Of a DNA stretch of 22,575 nt, positions 5,879 to 12,639 are shown one piece after another. Under the pieces are notes generated by a model. That model did not search any database. It had not been told where the DNA came from and was given only the letters and a program-made list of their open reading frames with translations. How positions within the stretch are numbered: position 1 is the stretch's first letter; the number at the start of each line of letters is the position of its first letter. A program made the position numbers and the translations under genes. Where the stretch lies: IMG/VR virus record IMGVR_UViG_3300044613_000878, positions 1 to 22,575 of that record. The stretch is one strand, 5' to 3'. This stretch comes from a virus.

Positions 5879-6957
5879 GAGACGTAATCACCATAGCCTG
5901 CTGCAACCAGGTCGGCCTTCTCTTCGGCGGTCACAAAGTTTTGGGAGCCGCCGTAATAAATCTTGGCAATCAGGTCATAGTCCCGCTGCTCGACAGTCGT
6001 GTAAGAACCGTCGGTCAGTTTGTAGACGTTGCTGCCTGCGTAGGTGGGTAGGGCATAGCGGAACAGGCGACCCGCAATCGACATGTCGTCACGGTCCGCT
6101 GCCGCAATCTCAGTGGTTGCAGGTGGGCGGAACAGCAGCAGTTTGACTGTGGTAGTGGACTCGTTGCTGGTGCCCGAAGCCGAGGCGGTGCGCTGTGCGA
6201 CACGAGCCGACACAATCTCCCTGCCACCCGTACCTGATGCTGTAGCGGTACGGAAACGGGTAATGAGACGTAGCACAATCGCCGCACCCGTTCCCGTGCC
6301 CGTGGCGGTGCGGGGTGCGATGTGTAGTTGGCTGACGCTCGATGCGCCTGTCCCCGAGGCGGTGCCCATGCGTGCACGGGTAACTGCGCCTGCAGCCGTC
6401 TGGGTGCCTGTGCCTGCGGCTGTGGCGGTGCGTGGCACGATACGAAGCCCTGTAGCGGTCTGGGTGCCCGTACCTGAGCCAGATGCGGTGAAGGCGCGGG
6501 TGACCACGCCAGACGCGCTAGAAGCCCCTGTGCCTGCGGCTGAGGCTGTACGTGGCGCGATATGCAAACCGACAGCACCACTCCCTGTGGTCCCTTGACC
6601 ACTGGCAGTGGCAGAGCGTGGGACGACACGCTCACCCTCAGCGGTCTGCGTACCCGTGCCAGTGGCGAGTGCCGTGCGCTTGGCAACCAGCACCGTAGTG
6701 GTCGATGATGCACCTGACCCTGAACCTGTCGCAGTACGCAGCGATAGAACTAGACGTTGCGCAGTTGACGACCCTGTACCTGCTGCTGAAGCAGTACGGT
6801 CAACGACGACTAGACCGCGATAGAAACCTTGCGTCGTCTTATAAGGAGAAGCGAAATAGACGACCTTGCGGTACGTGTAGTTCGGTACTTCTTCAAACTC
6901 TCGAAATCCAGGAGAGTCGGTGAACCCGAAACTGAAATCGGTGACTCCAGTAGCCAT
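5875..6957 (-). CDS. Repeat-containing fibre-like protein (360 aa)
   Basis: Residues 1-50 form a distinct head (VTDFSFGFTDSPGFREFEEV, PNYTYRKVVYFASPYKTTQG). Residues 54-264 consist of eleven repeats of the type R-T-A-[ST]-[AG]-[SAT]-G-T-G followed by a variable strand. The GxG element recurs at 60, 80, 100, 120, 142, 162, 182, 202, 222, 242 and 262: an exact 20-residue period with a single 2-residue insertion between the fourth and fifth. This suggests a regular beta-solenoid or trimeric beta fibre shaft. Residues 293-360 form a C-terminal module shared with the 94-residue neighbour. It is likely a thin tail or head fibre. It may vary in length between relatives through gain or loss of the 60-base unit. 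Confidence 0.75.
   Translation of the reverse strand: MATGVTDFSFGFTDSPGFREFEEVPNYTYRKVVYFASPYKTTQGFYRGLVVVDRTASAAGTGSSTAQRLVLSLRTATGSGSGASSTTTVLVAKRTALATGTGTQTAEGERVVPRSATASGQGTTGSGAVGLHIAPRTASAAGTGASSASGVVTRAFTASGSGTGTQTATGLRIVPRTATAAGTGTQTAAGAVTRARMGTASGTGASSVSQLHIAPRTATGTGTGAAIVLRLITRFRTATASGTGGREIVSARVAQRTASASGTSNESTTTVKLLLFRPPATTEIAAADRDDMSIAGRLFRYALPTYAGSNVYKLTDGSYTTVEQRDYDLIAKIYYGGSQNFVTAEEKADLVAAGYGDYVS
6166..6798 (-). repeat. Coding tandem repeat, 60-base unit (11 degenerate copies)
   Basis: This is the DNA under residues 54-264 of the fibre-like protein. Each unit encodes R(T/S)A(S/T)xxGxG plus 11-12 variable residues, and the spacing is 60 bases except for one unit of 66. The units are diverged in the variable half but keep Gly/Thr/Ala codons in the core. 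Such arrays can change copy number by slippage or recombination. Confidence 0.8.
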
Positions 6958-6971
6958 ATGGCTACTTCACC

Positions 6972-7334
6972 TCAATCCAGTGTCAGGGTCAGCGAAGTGA
7001 TTTGGAAAGTGTCGCCAGCGGTTACCGCAGCAGAGGACGACAGGGCGCCCTTCCACAAACAGTTGCCTGTGGTGGAGTTATCCCACAGCGAGAAATGCGA
7101 ATAGGTTTCCGTGGTGGAAACGTTCGTCCACTCAACGGTCGCAGAAGAAGCCATCGAACCAGATGACGCAGCAGAAAACGTGACTTCCCTGCGGGTGGTC
7201 TCTGTGGCTGCGTTGCTTGTGCCCGCTTCGCCTGGGTCTCCAGTGTGGAGTTTTACGTAGACGTTGCTCACCGAGAACGATTGAGCGCGAAGGGTATCAA
7301 GCAGTTTGTTTTCTGCGTAGTTGGAAATCGACAT
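6972..7334 (-). CDS. Tail-associated protein of the HTGDPG type (120 aa)
   Basis: The sequence begins MSISNYAENKLLDTLRAQSF, followed by VYVKLHTGDPGEAGTSNAAT, RREVTFSAAS, VEWTNVSTTETYSHFSLWDN and a beta-rich end (GDTFQITSLTLTLD). This order (YxENKxLDxLR, VYVxLHTGDPGEAG, RxxVTF, SHFxLWD, ITSLTL) is a recurrent small phage protein I associate with tail or fibre genes of actinobacterial and other phages. The start follows a GAGGTAAC site. It is the first gene after the capsid terminator, so it may depend on read-through or on its own weak promoter. The structural role is likely; the exact location in the virion is not known. Confidence 0.75.
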   Translation of the reverse strand: MSISNYAENKLLDTLRAQSFSVSNVYVKLHTGDPGEAGTSNAATETTRREVTFSAASSGSMASSATVEWTNVSTTETYSHFSLWDNSTTGNCLWKGALSSSAAVTAGDTFQITSLTLTLD

Positions 7335-7351
7335 CAGTTACCTCGCGCAAA

Positions 7352-7360
7352 ATGATAGCA
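7352..7360 (-). promoter_or_regulatory. Possible extended -10 element after the capsid terminator
   Basis: TGCTATCAT on the minus strand, with TATCAT as the -10 hexamer and the TGC extension, lies 18 bases before the start of the 120-residue gene. There is no recognisable -35, because that position falls in the terminator stem. If used, it would restart transcription for the tail genes. Confidence 0.3.
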
Positions 7361-7373
7361 GAGAAAACAGAAG

Positions 7374-7412
7374 TGGGGGGAGCGGGGTAGGGGAGGAAAC
7401 CCCGCCCCCCCA
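7374..7412 (-). terminator. Strong terminator-like hairpin after the capsid gene
   Basis: The arms 7374-7388 and 7399-7412 pair over 14 base pairs (TGGGGGG/CCCCCCA and GCGGGGT/ACCCCGC, with one bulged A at 7381) around a 10-base loop. Read on the minus strand, the stem is followed by CTTCTGTTTTCTC, a T-rich tail. It lies about 25 bases after the capsid stop codon and is the strongest hairpin I found in the window. It probably ends or reduces transcription after the capsid gene. Confidence 0.75.
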
Positions 7413-7424
7413 CCGATTCTGTCT

Positions 7425-7442
7425 GAACTAATTACTTAGTTC
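7425..7442. repeat. Inverted repeat over the capsid stop codon
   Basis: GAACTAA and TTAGTTC form a perfect 7-base-pair inverted repeat with a 4-base spacer, spanning the last codons and stop of the major capsid gene. It could stabilise the mRNA end or be chance. Confidence 0.4.
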
Positions 7443-8398
7443 GCGCCGAGCGACGACGACGACTCAATGCGACGCAGTGAAGCCTCGCGGAATCGTGCGT
7501 AGCCACCAAGCCAGTACCAGCCGACAGGCTGGAAGCGCTGGAGCACGTCGACCACTGGACCGCGCACAACGCGTGGGAACGCGCCGTTGCCATCCACAAT
7601 CGAGTGAGCCTTGGCGAGTGCCTGACGTCCACAGATGTGGGTGCAGTACGCATCCACGGTGCCCGTCGAGCCTGAGCCGTTCGAGGCGTTCTCGAAAATC
7701 TTCGCACGTGGCGTCTCAATGAAACGCACACCTTCGAAGGCTCCGATTTCGCCGTTGTAGATACCTGCTGGGTCGCTGTACACGTGCGGGTCACGCCACG
7801 ACGCAACACCCGTCTCGCGACGGAGGTCGTAACTTACATCGGGGTGGATGTAACCCATGTACATGCCGTTGAACGAAACGGCGTTGGCCTTGCGAAGAGC
7901 AGCAACAACGCGGCGAACGTCGTTCGCCTCAATGATGTCTGCTGCCGCAATGTTGTTGCGAGCCGTTGGGGTGGTGGTTCCGCCACCGCCGTACACGACG
8001 TTGGTGCCAGCGGCAAGCACGTCACGGATAACTCCGTCGATGCTGATACCAGCGTTGTAACCAACGAGGTTCGCGGCTGCTGCATCCACGTCAAGGAACG
8101 AGGTGCCACGCAACTTGGCGGTGGTGTTCACGGCGTTGCCGTACTCATCCAGCGTCACTTCAACTTGGCTGTCGCCCATCACCACTGGGGTGACGTCGGT
8201 GTCCTCGGTGAGGGTGCTGGTCTTTTCGCTCAAGTCGTTGAAGATGGTGAACTTCACGCTTGAACCTGGCATTGCTTGTGCGACTGGCATCACGTCTGCA
8301 ACCGCGTCGAACAGAAGTTCGGAGCGGAGTGCGAAGTACGCAATCCTGTCAAATGCAACCTGGTCTGTGAGCAGGCTGCTCTGTTGTGTCTTGGACAT
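7436..8398 (-). CDS. Major capsid protein, N4-gp56 family (HK97 fold)
   Basis: A 320-residue protein with the hallmarks of the N4-gp56-type major capsid family: a beta-rich E-loop region with VKFTIFNDLSEKTSTLTEDT (48-67); DEYGNAVNTTAKL (84-96); SIDGVIRDVLAAGTNVVYGG (119-138); the strongly conserved NGMYMGYIHPDVSYDL (177-192); IYNGEIGAFEGVRFIETPRA (213-232); and a terminal DVLQRFQPVGWYWLGGYARF (284-303). It should form the icosahedral shell. The scaffold-like gene lies immediately upstream, with its own promoter-like sequence, and a terminator follows, consistent with the high expression a capsid protein needs. The length is normal to slightly short for the family. No separate head protease or decoration gene is evident nearby. 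Confidence 0.9.
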   Translation of the reverse strand: MSKTQQSSLLTDQVAFDRIAYFALRSELLFDAVADVMPVAQAMPGSSVKFTIFNDLSEKTSTLTEDTDVTPVVMGDSQVEVTLDEYGNAVNTTAKLRGTSFLDVDAAAANLVGYNAGISIDGVIRDVLAAGTNVVYGGGGTTTPTARNNIAAADIIEANDVRRVVAALRKANAVSFNGMYMGYIHPDVSYDLRRETGVASWRDPHVYSDPAGIYNGEIGAFEGVRFIETPRAKIFENASNGSGSTGTVDAYCTHICGRQALAKAHSIVDGNGAFPRVVRGPVVDVLQRFQPVGWYWLGGYARFREASLRRIESSSSLGAN

Positions 8399-8414
8399 TA
8401 CCTGTTATTGCTTT

Positions 8415-8433
8415 CCCCCGACAGGCACGGGGG
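8415..8433 (-). promoter_or_regulatory. Hairpin in the leader between scaffold and capsid genes
   Basis: CCCCCG and CGGGGG pair perfectly around a 7-base loop in the 43-base gap, ending 16 bases before the capsid start. The ribosome binding site of the capsid gene is weak (AACAGGTA). The stem could protect or punctuate the capsid message or alter its translation. Confidence 0.45.
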
Positions 8434-8441
8434 CCTGCGGG

Positions 8442-8894
8442 CTAGATGTTTTCTGCTTCTTGCCTTGCTTGAGCCAAAATCTGCATCACTTCATCCTGGT
8501 TACGAGCCTGGTTGAGTTTGGTATTCCAGTCAACAACGGGTTCGCTCGTCTCGCCAGCGCGTTGTGCTCGCGTAATGCGATTCCAAGCGTCAGCCTCAGA
8601 CTTGGCTTGCGCATTATCCGCAGCCGCCTGAATGAGTCGGGCTTCTTCCGCCGCTGTCCTAATCGCCTCGGGGGTGATTTCACCTTCGTAACCTTTTACG
8701 AAATACTTAGCCATCGGGTTATCCATTGGGATTCCCGCCTTCACAAACGCATATTCGCGTTTGAGTGCTTCCGCTTCCGTCAATGCTTGCTCTTTAGCCT
8801 TCAACTCTTTTTCGAGTTGACGCATCCGTGCCCGCACTGGGTCCTTCGGTGCCTCATCGCCAGTTTCGTCTTCGAACTCGTGGACGTTTGACAT
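8442..8894 (-). CDS. Capsid scaffolding protein (150 aa)
   Basis: This acidic, helical protein lies immediately upstream of the major capsid gene. Residues 1-20 are acidic (HEFEDETGDEAPKDP), and residues 21-50 form a likely coiled coil (RMRQLEKELKAKEQALTEAE). FVKAGIPMDNPMAKYFVKGY (50-69) and ITPEAIRTAAEEARLIQ (73-89) follow; this arrangement is typical of phage scaffolds I know from actinobacterial phages. The C-terminal helix (QDEVMQILAQARQEAE) would be the capsid-binding part in such proteins. The start follows AAAGGAG. It is probably needed for procapsid assembly and absent from mature particles; this is inferred from family and position. Confidence 0.82.
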   Translation of the reverse strand: MSNVHEFEDETGDEAPKDPVRARMRQLEKELKAKEQALTEAEALKREYAFVKAGIPMDNPMAKYFVKGYEGEITPEAIRTAAEEARLIQAAADNAQAKSEADAWNRITRAQRAGETSEPVVDWNTKLNQARNQDEVMQILAQARQEAENI

Positions 8895-8913
8895 TGGCTC
8901 ACTCCTTTACCCA

Positions 8914-8936
8914 CACCAGGTTGGAGGTTCCTGGTG
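8914..8936 (-). promoter_or_regulatory. Stem-loop in the scaffold leader with a CCTCC loop
   Basis: CACCAGG and CCTGGTG form a perfect 7-base-pair stem with a 9-base loop (AACCTCCAA on the transcribed sense). The loop can pair in part with the AGGAG ribosome binding site of the scaffold gene a few bases further on. The element would lie in the 5' leader made from the promoter at 8961-8991. Confidence 0.45.
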
Positions 8937-8954
8937 GCTGTTGTCTTATGTGAC

Positions 8955-8970
8955 GTGCTAACTGTAGCAC
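8955..8970. promoter_or_regulatory. Inverted repeat over the -10 of the scaffold-capsid promoter
   Basis: GTGCTA and TAGCAC are separated by four bases, a perfect 6-base inverted repeat that covers the -10 hexamer. The position would suit a repressor or activator site. Confidence 0.4.
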
Positions 8971-8991
8971 ATCATCATCTACGCATGTCAA
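8961..8991 (-). promoter_or_regulatory. Promoter-like site for the scaffold-capsid cassette
   Basis: On the minus strand there is a perfect TTGACA (8986-8991), then 19 bases, then TACAGT (8961-8966) preceded by TGC, giving TGCTACAGT. The spacer is a little long, but the extended -10 would compensate. It lies in the 102-base gap before the scaffold gene, the largest gap inside the operon besides the terminator region. Start of transcription would be near 8953. Confidence 0.6.
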
Positions 8992-8996
8992 GTACC

Positions 8997-10088
8997 CTAC
9001 TGTGCGGTACCGACACCCGTTTCAACTGTGCCCGATGTGGCGCCCGAGGTGCGAGCGAAACTGCCTCCGCCCATGAACTCTCCGACACGTTGAGCGCGAC
9101 GACGCTCCAACTCCTGCTGTGCCTGCACATCGAACCCAAGAGCCGCCCCAACCTTCTGCTCCTCAGTAAGGGCTGTTTCTCCGCCCATCTCCTGATAGAG
9201 ACCAGCCAACTGACCAGCCCTCTGGAACGCAGCCTGGGCTTGCTCAGCGGTGTAGCCGCGAGCCACCAAATCCTCTGCGGTAGCAGCACTGACCTGGAGT
9301 CCTGCCTGTTCCCTGCCGCGGGCACCGATACGGGCAGCCTCAACTTGGCGACGCAACGCAGGCTCAGCACGGGTAGGGTCAATAAAGTAGGCGGCAAGGG
9401 ACGCCTCATCGTTACCGACCTCTGGGTAGAACTGGCGCATCGTGTTCAGGACTGCTGGGTCGGCGTCACGAACTTTGGCGAAACCTTCGTCGATACGGGC
9501 TTGGAACTCGGCTGGCGAAACATCCCCCTCAATGAGTTTCTGGAAGTCATCAGGGGAGTCATAGAACGCCTGCGGGAGGCGGTTGGATACCAGCACGGAA
9601 CGGTACTGCTGTTCCAGCCCAATGTAGGTAGCGGGGTCAAGTTCGGGTAGTCCGAGACGGGCGCGGGCAGCGTTGCCTTTGAACCGTGTCTGGAACTGTT
9701 GACTTTCGCGAAGGTTGAACAGAATGGCGTCAGAGTCCTCGATACCTTGGGCGAGAAGACCACGGATTTGGGTTTCCAAACCTTGCAAGCCTGCGCGTTG
9801 CAGGAAGGTGTTTATGACACCGAAAGCGTTTTCTTGGCGTTGGGTGGTAGCAGCACGTTCGGCGGCTTGGGTTGCGGCAAACTCGGCTGCACGCTGTTCG
9901 CGGTCCAAACGGGCGATGCGTTCTGTTTCTGTTTCTCGTGGCGCAGTTGGCTCGACAGGTCGTTCTGCTTCCACGCCCAACGCTGCCCGCAGCGCAGCAG
10001 CCTGCTCTGGGGTCTGGTTAGCGAACGCCTCATCGAGTTGACTACGCAACTCGGGCAAGTCAATAGGACCAAGTGGTACGTTGCTCAT
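8997..10088 (-). CDS. Internal or minor virion protein (363 aa)
   Basis: A helical protein. Residues about 50-100 form a charged, probably coiled-coil region (ETERIARLDREQRAAEFAAT). This is followed by FLQRAGLQGLETQIRGLLAQ, LPELDPATYIGLEQQYRSVL, DVSPAEFQARIDEGF, LAAYFIDPTRAEPALRRQVE and GYTAEQAQAAFQRAGQLAGLY. The YFIDPxRAxPxLxRQxxAAxIGxxxxxxG segment looks to me like a family of structural proteins next to the capsid genes of actinobacterial phages. It is the last of four linked genes (1560, 263, 588 and 363 residues) between portal and scaffold, joined by ATGA overlaps. Likely packaged inside the head or ejected with DNA; no enzyme motif seen. Confidence 0.65.
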   Translation of the reverse strand: MSNVPLGPIDLPELRSQLDEAFANQTPEQAAALRAALGVEAERPVEPTAPRETETERIARLDREQRAAEFAATQAAERAATTQRQENAFGVINTFLQRAGLQGLETQIRGLLAQGIEDSDAILFNLRESQQFQTRFKGNAARARLGLPELDPATYIGLEQQYRSVLVSNRLPQAFYDSPDDFQKLIEGDVSPAEFQARIDEGFAKVRDADPAVLNTMRQFYPEVGNDEASLAAYFIDPTRAEPALRRQVEAARIGARGREQAGLQVSAATAEDLVARGYTAEQAQAAFQRAGQLAGLYQEMGGETALTEEQKVGAALGFDVQAQQELERRRAQRVGEFMGGGSFARTSGATSGTVETGVGTAQ

Positions 10089-11851
10089 GCTCTAAATCCA
10101 AACTTCTTCTCTAAATCCATCACCAGGTTACTTGCCTGCTGCTTCGCTTCATTCGTGAACTGCCAACCATACTTGTCATCTGACTTCAGTTTGGTAATCC
10201 AATCCGTCAACGACATCGGCTTCTCCCCCATCAACGCTGAAGCGAACTGAGTAGGCACACCGTTCCCATCAAGGAACGCCACCTGGTCAGGGGCCTTCTC
10301 CAAGACGCGTGAAGCAATCTGTTGATACGGCGAGAAAATCGTTTCCACCGATACGCCACGGTCCAACAAGTCTGCGAACGGCGCATACGACACCTTGGCA
10401 AGGTCACGCAAATTGTTGCGCAACATGTCCTCCGTCATCACCACACCACTGGCAGGGTCGGTTTCTTGGGCGAGGATGCGGCTGATTTGTGTGTCGTCTG
10501 GGCGTTGACCGTAAGCACGATAGATGGCTCGGATACGGTCTGCGTCTTCGCCACCCAACGCCGTTTTCGCAGCGACAGGGGTTGTGAAGTCTGGGGCTAC
10601 GGAACCGCGTTTGAACGCGGCACGATACACGAGACGCCCGAGTTCAACAGCGCTGGCTCCGTTGCGGGCTGCTACGCCTGCGACTTCTTCAAGGGTTGCC
10701 TGGTCAAACTGGATTTCGCCGTACTCCCCACGAATCTTGTCAATCTGTGCTTGCACAGATAACTGTTTCTCGGCAGGTGTCTTGACATCAAAACCCTGCT
10801 GATTCCTTGTGGTGTTGAGACCATACGGCGTTTTCTTGAGTTCCTGAACGAACTGCGCTTTGCCCTCTTCGGATTTGAACCATTCCTGCTGGACGGCTTT
10901 GCGCAACAAATCAGGGACACCCTCAAACTTGGGGTCCAAAAGGTATGCGTATTCGCCTGCCTGTTCAGCAACTAACGCTTCCCAGTTCGTTACCTTTTTC
11001 TTACCAGCCTTCAACTGGTCACGAACATCTTTACGGTTCTGCGGTGTGTCGGGCAGACCAGATGATGCCAGAGCAGCGTCGACATCTGCCTTCGTTACGG
11101 CAACAGGGGCGGCAGGTGCGCCAGTTCCACCCATACCAGCAGGGGCGGTAACACCCGTGGTTGACGGTCCAGCGCCAAATCCAGTGCGACCCATTGCATC
11201 AGTACGTGCAGATACGGGAGGTTGGCGAACGACGCCAGTTTGTCCAACGCCAACACGAACATTAGGACCTGGCTGATTTACGGCAGAAATAACTTGGGTA
11301 GACAACGCGCCCGTTGCCTCTTGGTACCTTTTGAAATCTTCTGGGTCTTTCGTTGCCTGATAGCGGTTCCAGAATCCTTCGGCGTAATCCTTTTGTGCTT
11401 GGATGTCGTCACGCGTAATCATGATGCGAACACGCAACTTGTCCAGCGAGTCGACCAGTGTCTTGCGGTTCGAACGCAGACGTTCTACCAGTTCCGTGGC
11501 GCGTTCACGGGAATACGTGCGATTCCCCACCCTGATGTTCTCTGTGCGACTTGCCGTGAAAGCGTCATCAAAAGCGGCAAGTTCCTCATCGTTGGTCTGT
11601 ATGCGAGTACGAATTGTTTCCAAATCGGTATACGCTTTTTGCAGTTCGTTGACGGGAACGCCATTTACGCGAGAGTTCGCAATGGTTTTTACAACATTGG
11701 CAATGTCGCTAAACAGACCCCAGTTGTAAGACTGTGCTTCATCTTCGGTTATGTTGCCAGACTGCACTTGACGCCACAGTGCTTCTTTTGCTGCCTTGGG
11801 TATTCTTAGCGCGTTTATCCACGGCGCATCATTGTCCCACGGATTCATCAT
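10085..11851 (-). CDS. Large helical virion protein, possible ejection protein (588 aa)
   Basis: Residues 1-45 include NALRIPKAAKEALWRQVQSG. Residues about 60-200 are long charged helices, probably coiled coil (AYTDLETIRTRIQTNDEELA, RLRSNRKTLVDSLDKLRVRI). A Pro/Gly/Ala linker covers about 200-255. The C-terminal half contains EYAYLLDPKFEGVPDLLRKA, VQELKKTPYGLNTTRNQQGF and the end block PMSLTDWITKLKSDDKYGWQ followed by TNEAKQQASNLVMDLEKKFG. The combination of 'LLxPxxxxxPDLLRKA', 'KTPYG/W' and the PMxLxDWxxxLxSDxxYGW end is one I associate with structural proteins of actinobacterial phages. No lysozyme or protease residues are visible. ATGA overlaps on both sides. Function is inferred from context. 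Confidence 0.65.
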   Translation of the reverse strand: MMNPWDNDAPWINALRIPKAAKEALWRQVQSGNITEDEAQSYNWGLFSDIANVVKTIANSRVNGVPVNELQKAYTDLETIRTRIQTNDEELAAFDDAFTASRTENIRVGNRTYSRERATELVERLRSNRKTLVDSLDKLRVRIMITRDDIQAQKDYAEGFWNRYQATKDPEDFKRYQEATGALSTQVISAVNQPGPNVRVGVGQTGVVRQPPVSARTDAMGRTGFGAGPSTTGVTAPAGMGGTGAPAAPVAVTKADVDAALASSGLPDTPQNRKDVRDQLKAGKKKVTNWEALVAEQAGEYAYLLDPKFEGVPDLLRKAVQQEWFKSEEGKAQFVQELKKTPYGLNTTRNQQGFDVKTPAEKQLSVQAQIDKIRGEYGEIQFDQATLEEVAGVAARNGASAVELGRLVYRAAFKRGSVAPDFTTPVAAKTALGGEDADRIRAIYRAYGQRPDDTQISRILAQETDPASGVVMTEDMLRNNLRDLAKVSYAPFADLLDRGVSVETIFSPYQQIASRVLEKAPDQVAFLDGNGVPTQFASALMGEKPMSLTDWITKLKSDDKYGWQFTNEAKQQASNLVMDLEKKFGFRA

Positions 11852-12639
11852 GCACCTCCGAACGCACGTTCAAACAGGTCAGCCAATGTACGGAAACCCT
11901 CAACCTGAACTTCTTCTTCACGACCACGAGTCACCGCCTGCGTAGCCAACGTGCCCAACGCTGGAGCCTGCTCCGTACCGTAAGCCGCTTGACGTTCACG
12001 TGCCTGGACAAACTGCACAGCCTCACGAACCTCTTGCGGGGTCATCGAACGACCTAACTGGCGGAACGACTCATCACGCAACACCGTCTGAATATCCTCT
12101 TTCGCCGTAACACGAACAGTACGCCCAGTGGATGCTTGACCGCCAGGGTATTCGTTCTTCAGATACGCCAAGCCGACATCTTCGGTCACACCCCAACGGT
12201 TCAACTCCAACAAATACTTTTGTGCTGCTTCCAAATCTTTGCCGTCAAACGTGGTAAGTGAAGGCTTACCGCCCTCATACAGACCGTAATCGGCAAGCGT
12301 GTTCAACAATGCGAGACGTTCACCGCGACCTTTGCTTGCCAAGAAACGGTACGCCTCAGTATCCAAGTTGTATGGGTCGTATGGTGCACGCTTGATGACA
12401 CCATTGCCGTCAACTAGACCTGGACCTTTGTAATACGTTTTGTTTCCACGCTGAACAAAGTACTGTTGGTTGTAATAATCTTGTGTGCCTGCAAGGGCGA
12501 GGGAACCTTGGGTGACGGGGCGTTCAGTGAACTGGAAATCTGCGCCCAACGAATAGCGTGGCACCCCAGCCGTACCTGTAGTGACGGTGGGCATCGGCTC
12601 AATGTCCACAATCGGTTGTGGTGTTGGCGTGTTGCTCAT
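11848..12639 (-). CDS. Virion-associated protein of unknown function (263 aa)
   Basis: A Pro/Thr-rich start (MSNTPTPQPIVDIEPMPTVT) is followed by a folded part (YYNQQYFVQRGNKTYYKGPG, YDPYNLDTEAYRFLASKGRG). Residues about 170-220 form a helical module (RVTAKEDIQTVLRDESFRQL, GRSMTPQEVREAVQFVQARE) that resembles the small helical segment found beside large internal proteins of actinobacterial phages. It ends LADLFERAFGGA. The gene lies between the 1560- and 588-residue genes and shares 4 bases with each. I do not recognise a catalytic motif. It is likely a partner or chaperone of the two large proteins, or a small internal protein. Confidence 0.6.
   Translation of the reverse strand: MSNTPTPQPIVDIEPMPTVTTGTAGVPRYSLGADFQFTERPVTQGSLALAGTQDYYNQQYFVQRGNKTYYKGPGLVDGNGVIKRAPYDPYNLDTEAYRFLASKGRGERLALLNTLADYGLYEGGKPSLTTFDGKDLEAAQKYLLELNRWGVTEDVGLAYLKNEYPGGQASTGRTVRVTAKEDIQTVLRDESFRQLGRSMTPQEVREAVQFVQARERQAAYGTEQAPALGTLATQAVTRGREEEVQVEGFRTLADLFERAFGGA

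Noticed and set aside
6083-6598. Plus-strand frame of 171 codons with repeated 'PVPxAVAVRG' pattern
   Set aside because: The repeat is the mirror of the 60-base coding repeats in the fibre gene on the other strand.
7425-7442. Inverted repeat at the capsid stop as a recombination site
   Set aside because: The 7-bp arms are short, and no recombinase or second copy is present in the window.
8103-8891. Plus-strand open frame of 262 codons opposite capsid and scaffold genes
   Set aside because: It lies antisense to two well-supported genes, has no family resemblance and no ribosome binding site of note. It arises from the codon bias of the true strand.
8934-9650. Plus-strand open frame of 238 codons opposite the 363-residue gene
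   Set aside because: It is antisense to a coherent helical virion protein and crosses the scaffold promoter gap. Its sequence is Leu/Ser/Thr-rich, without recognisable motifs.
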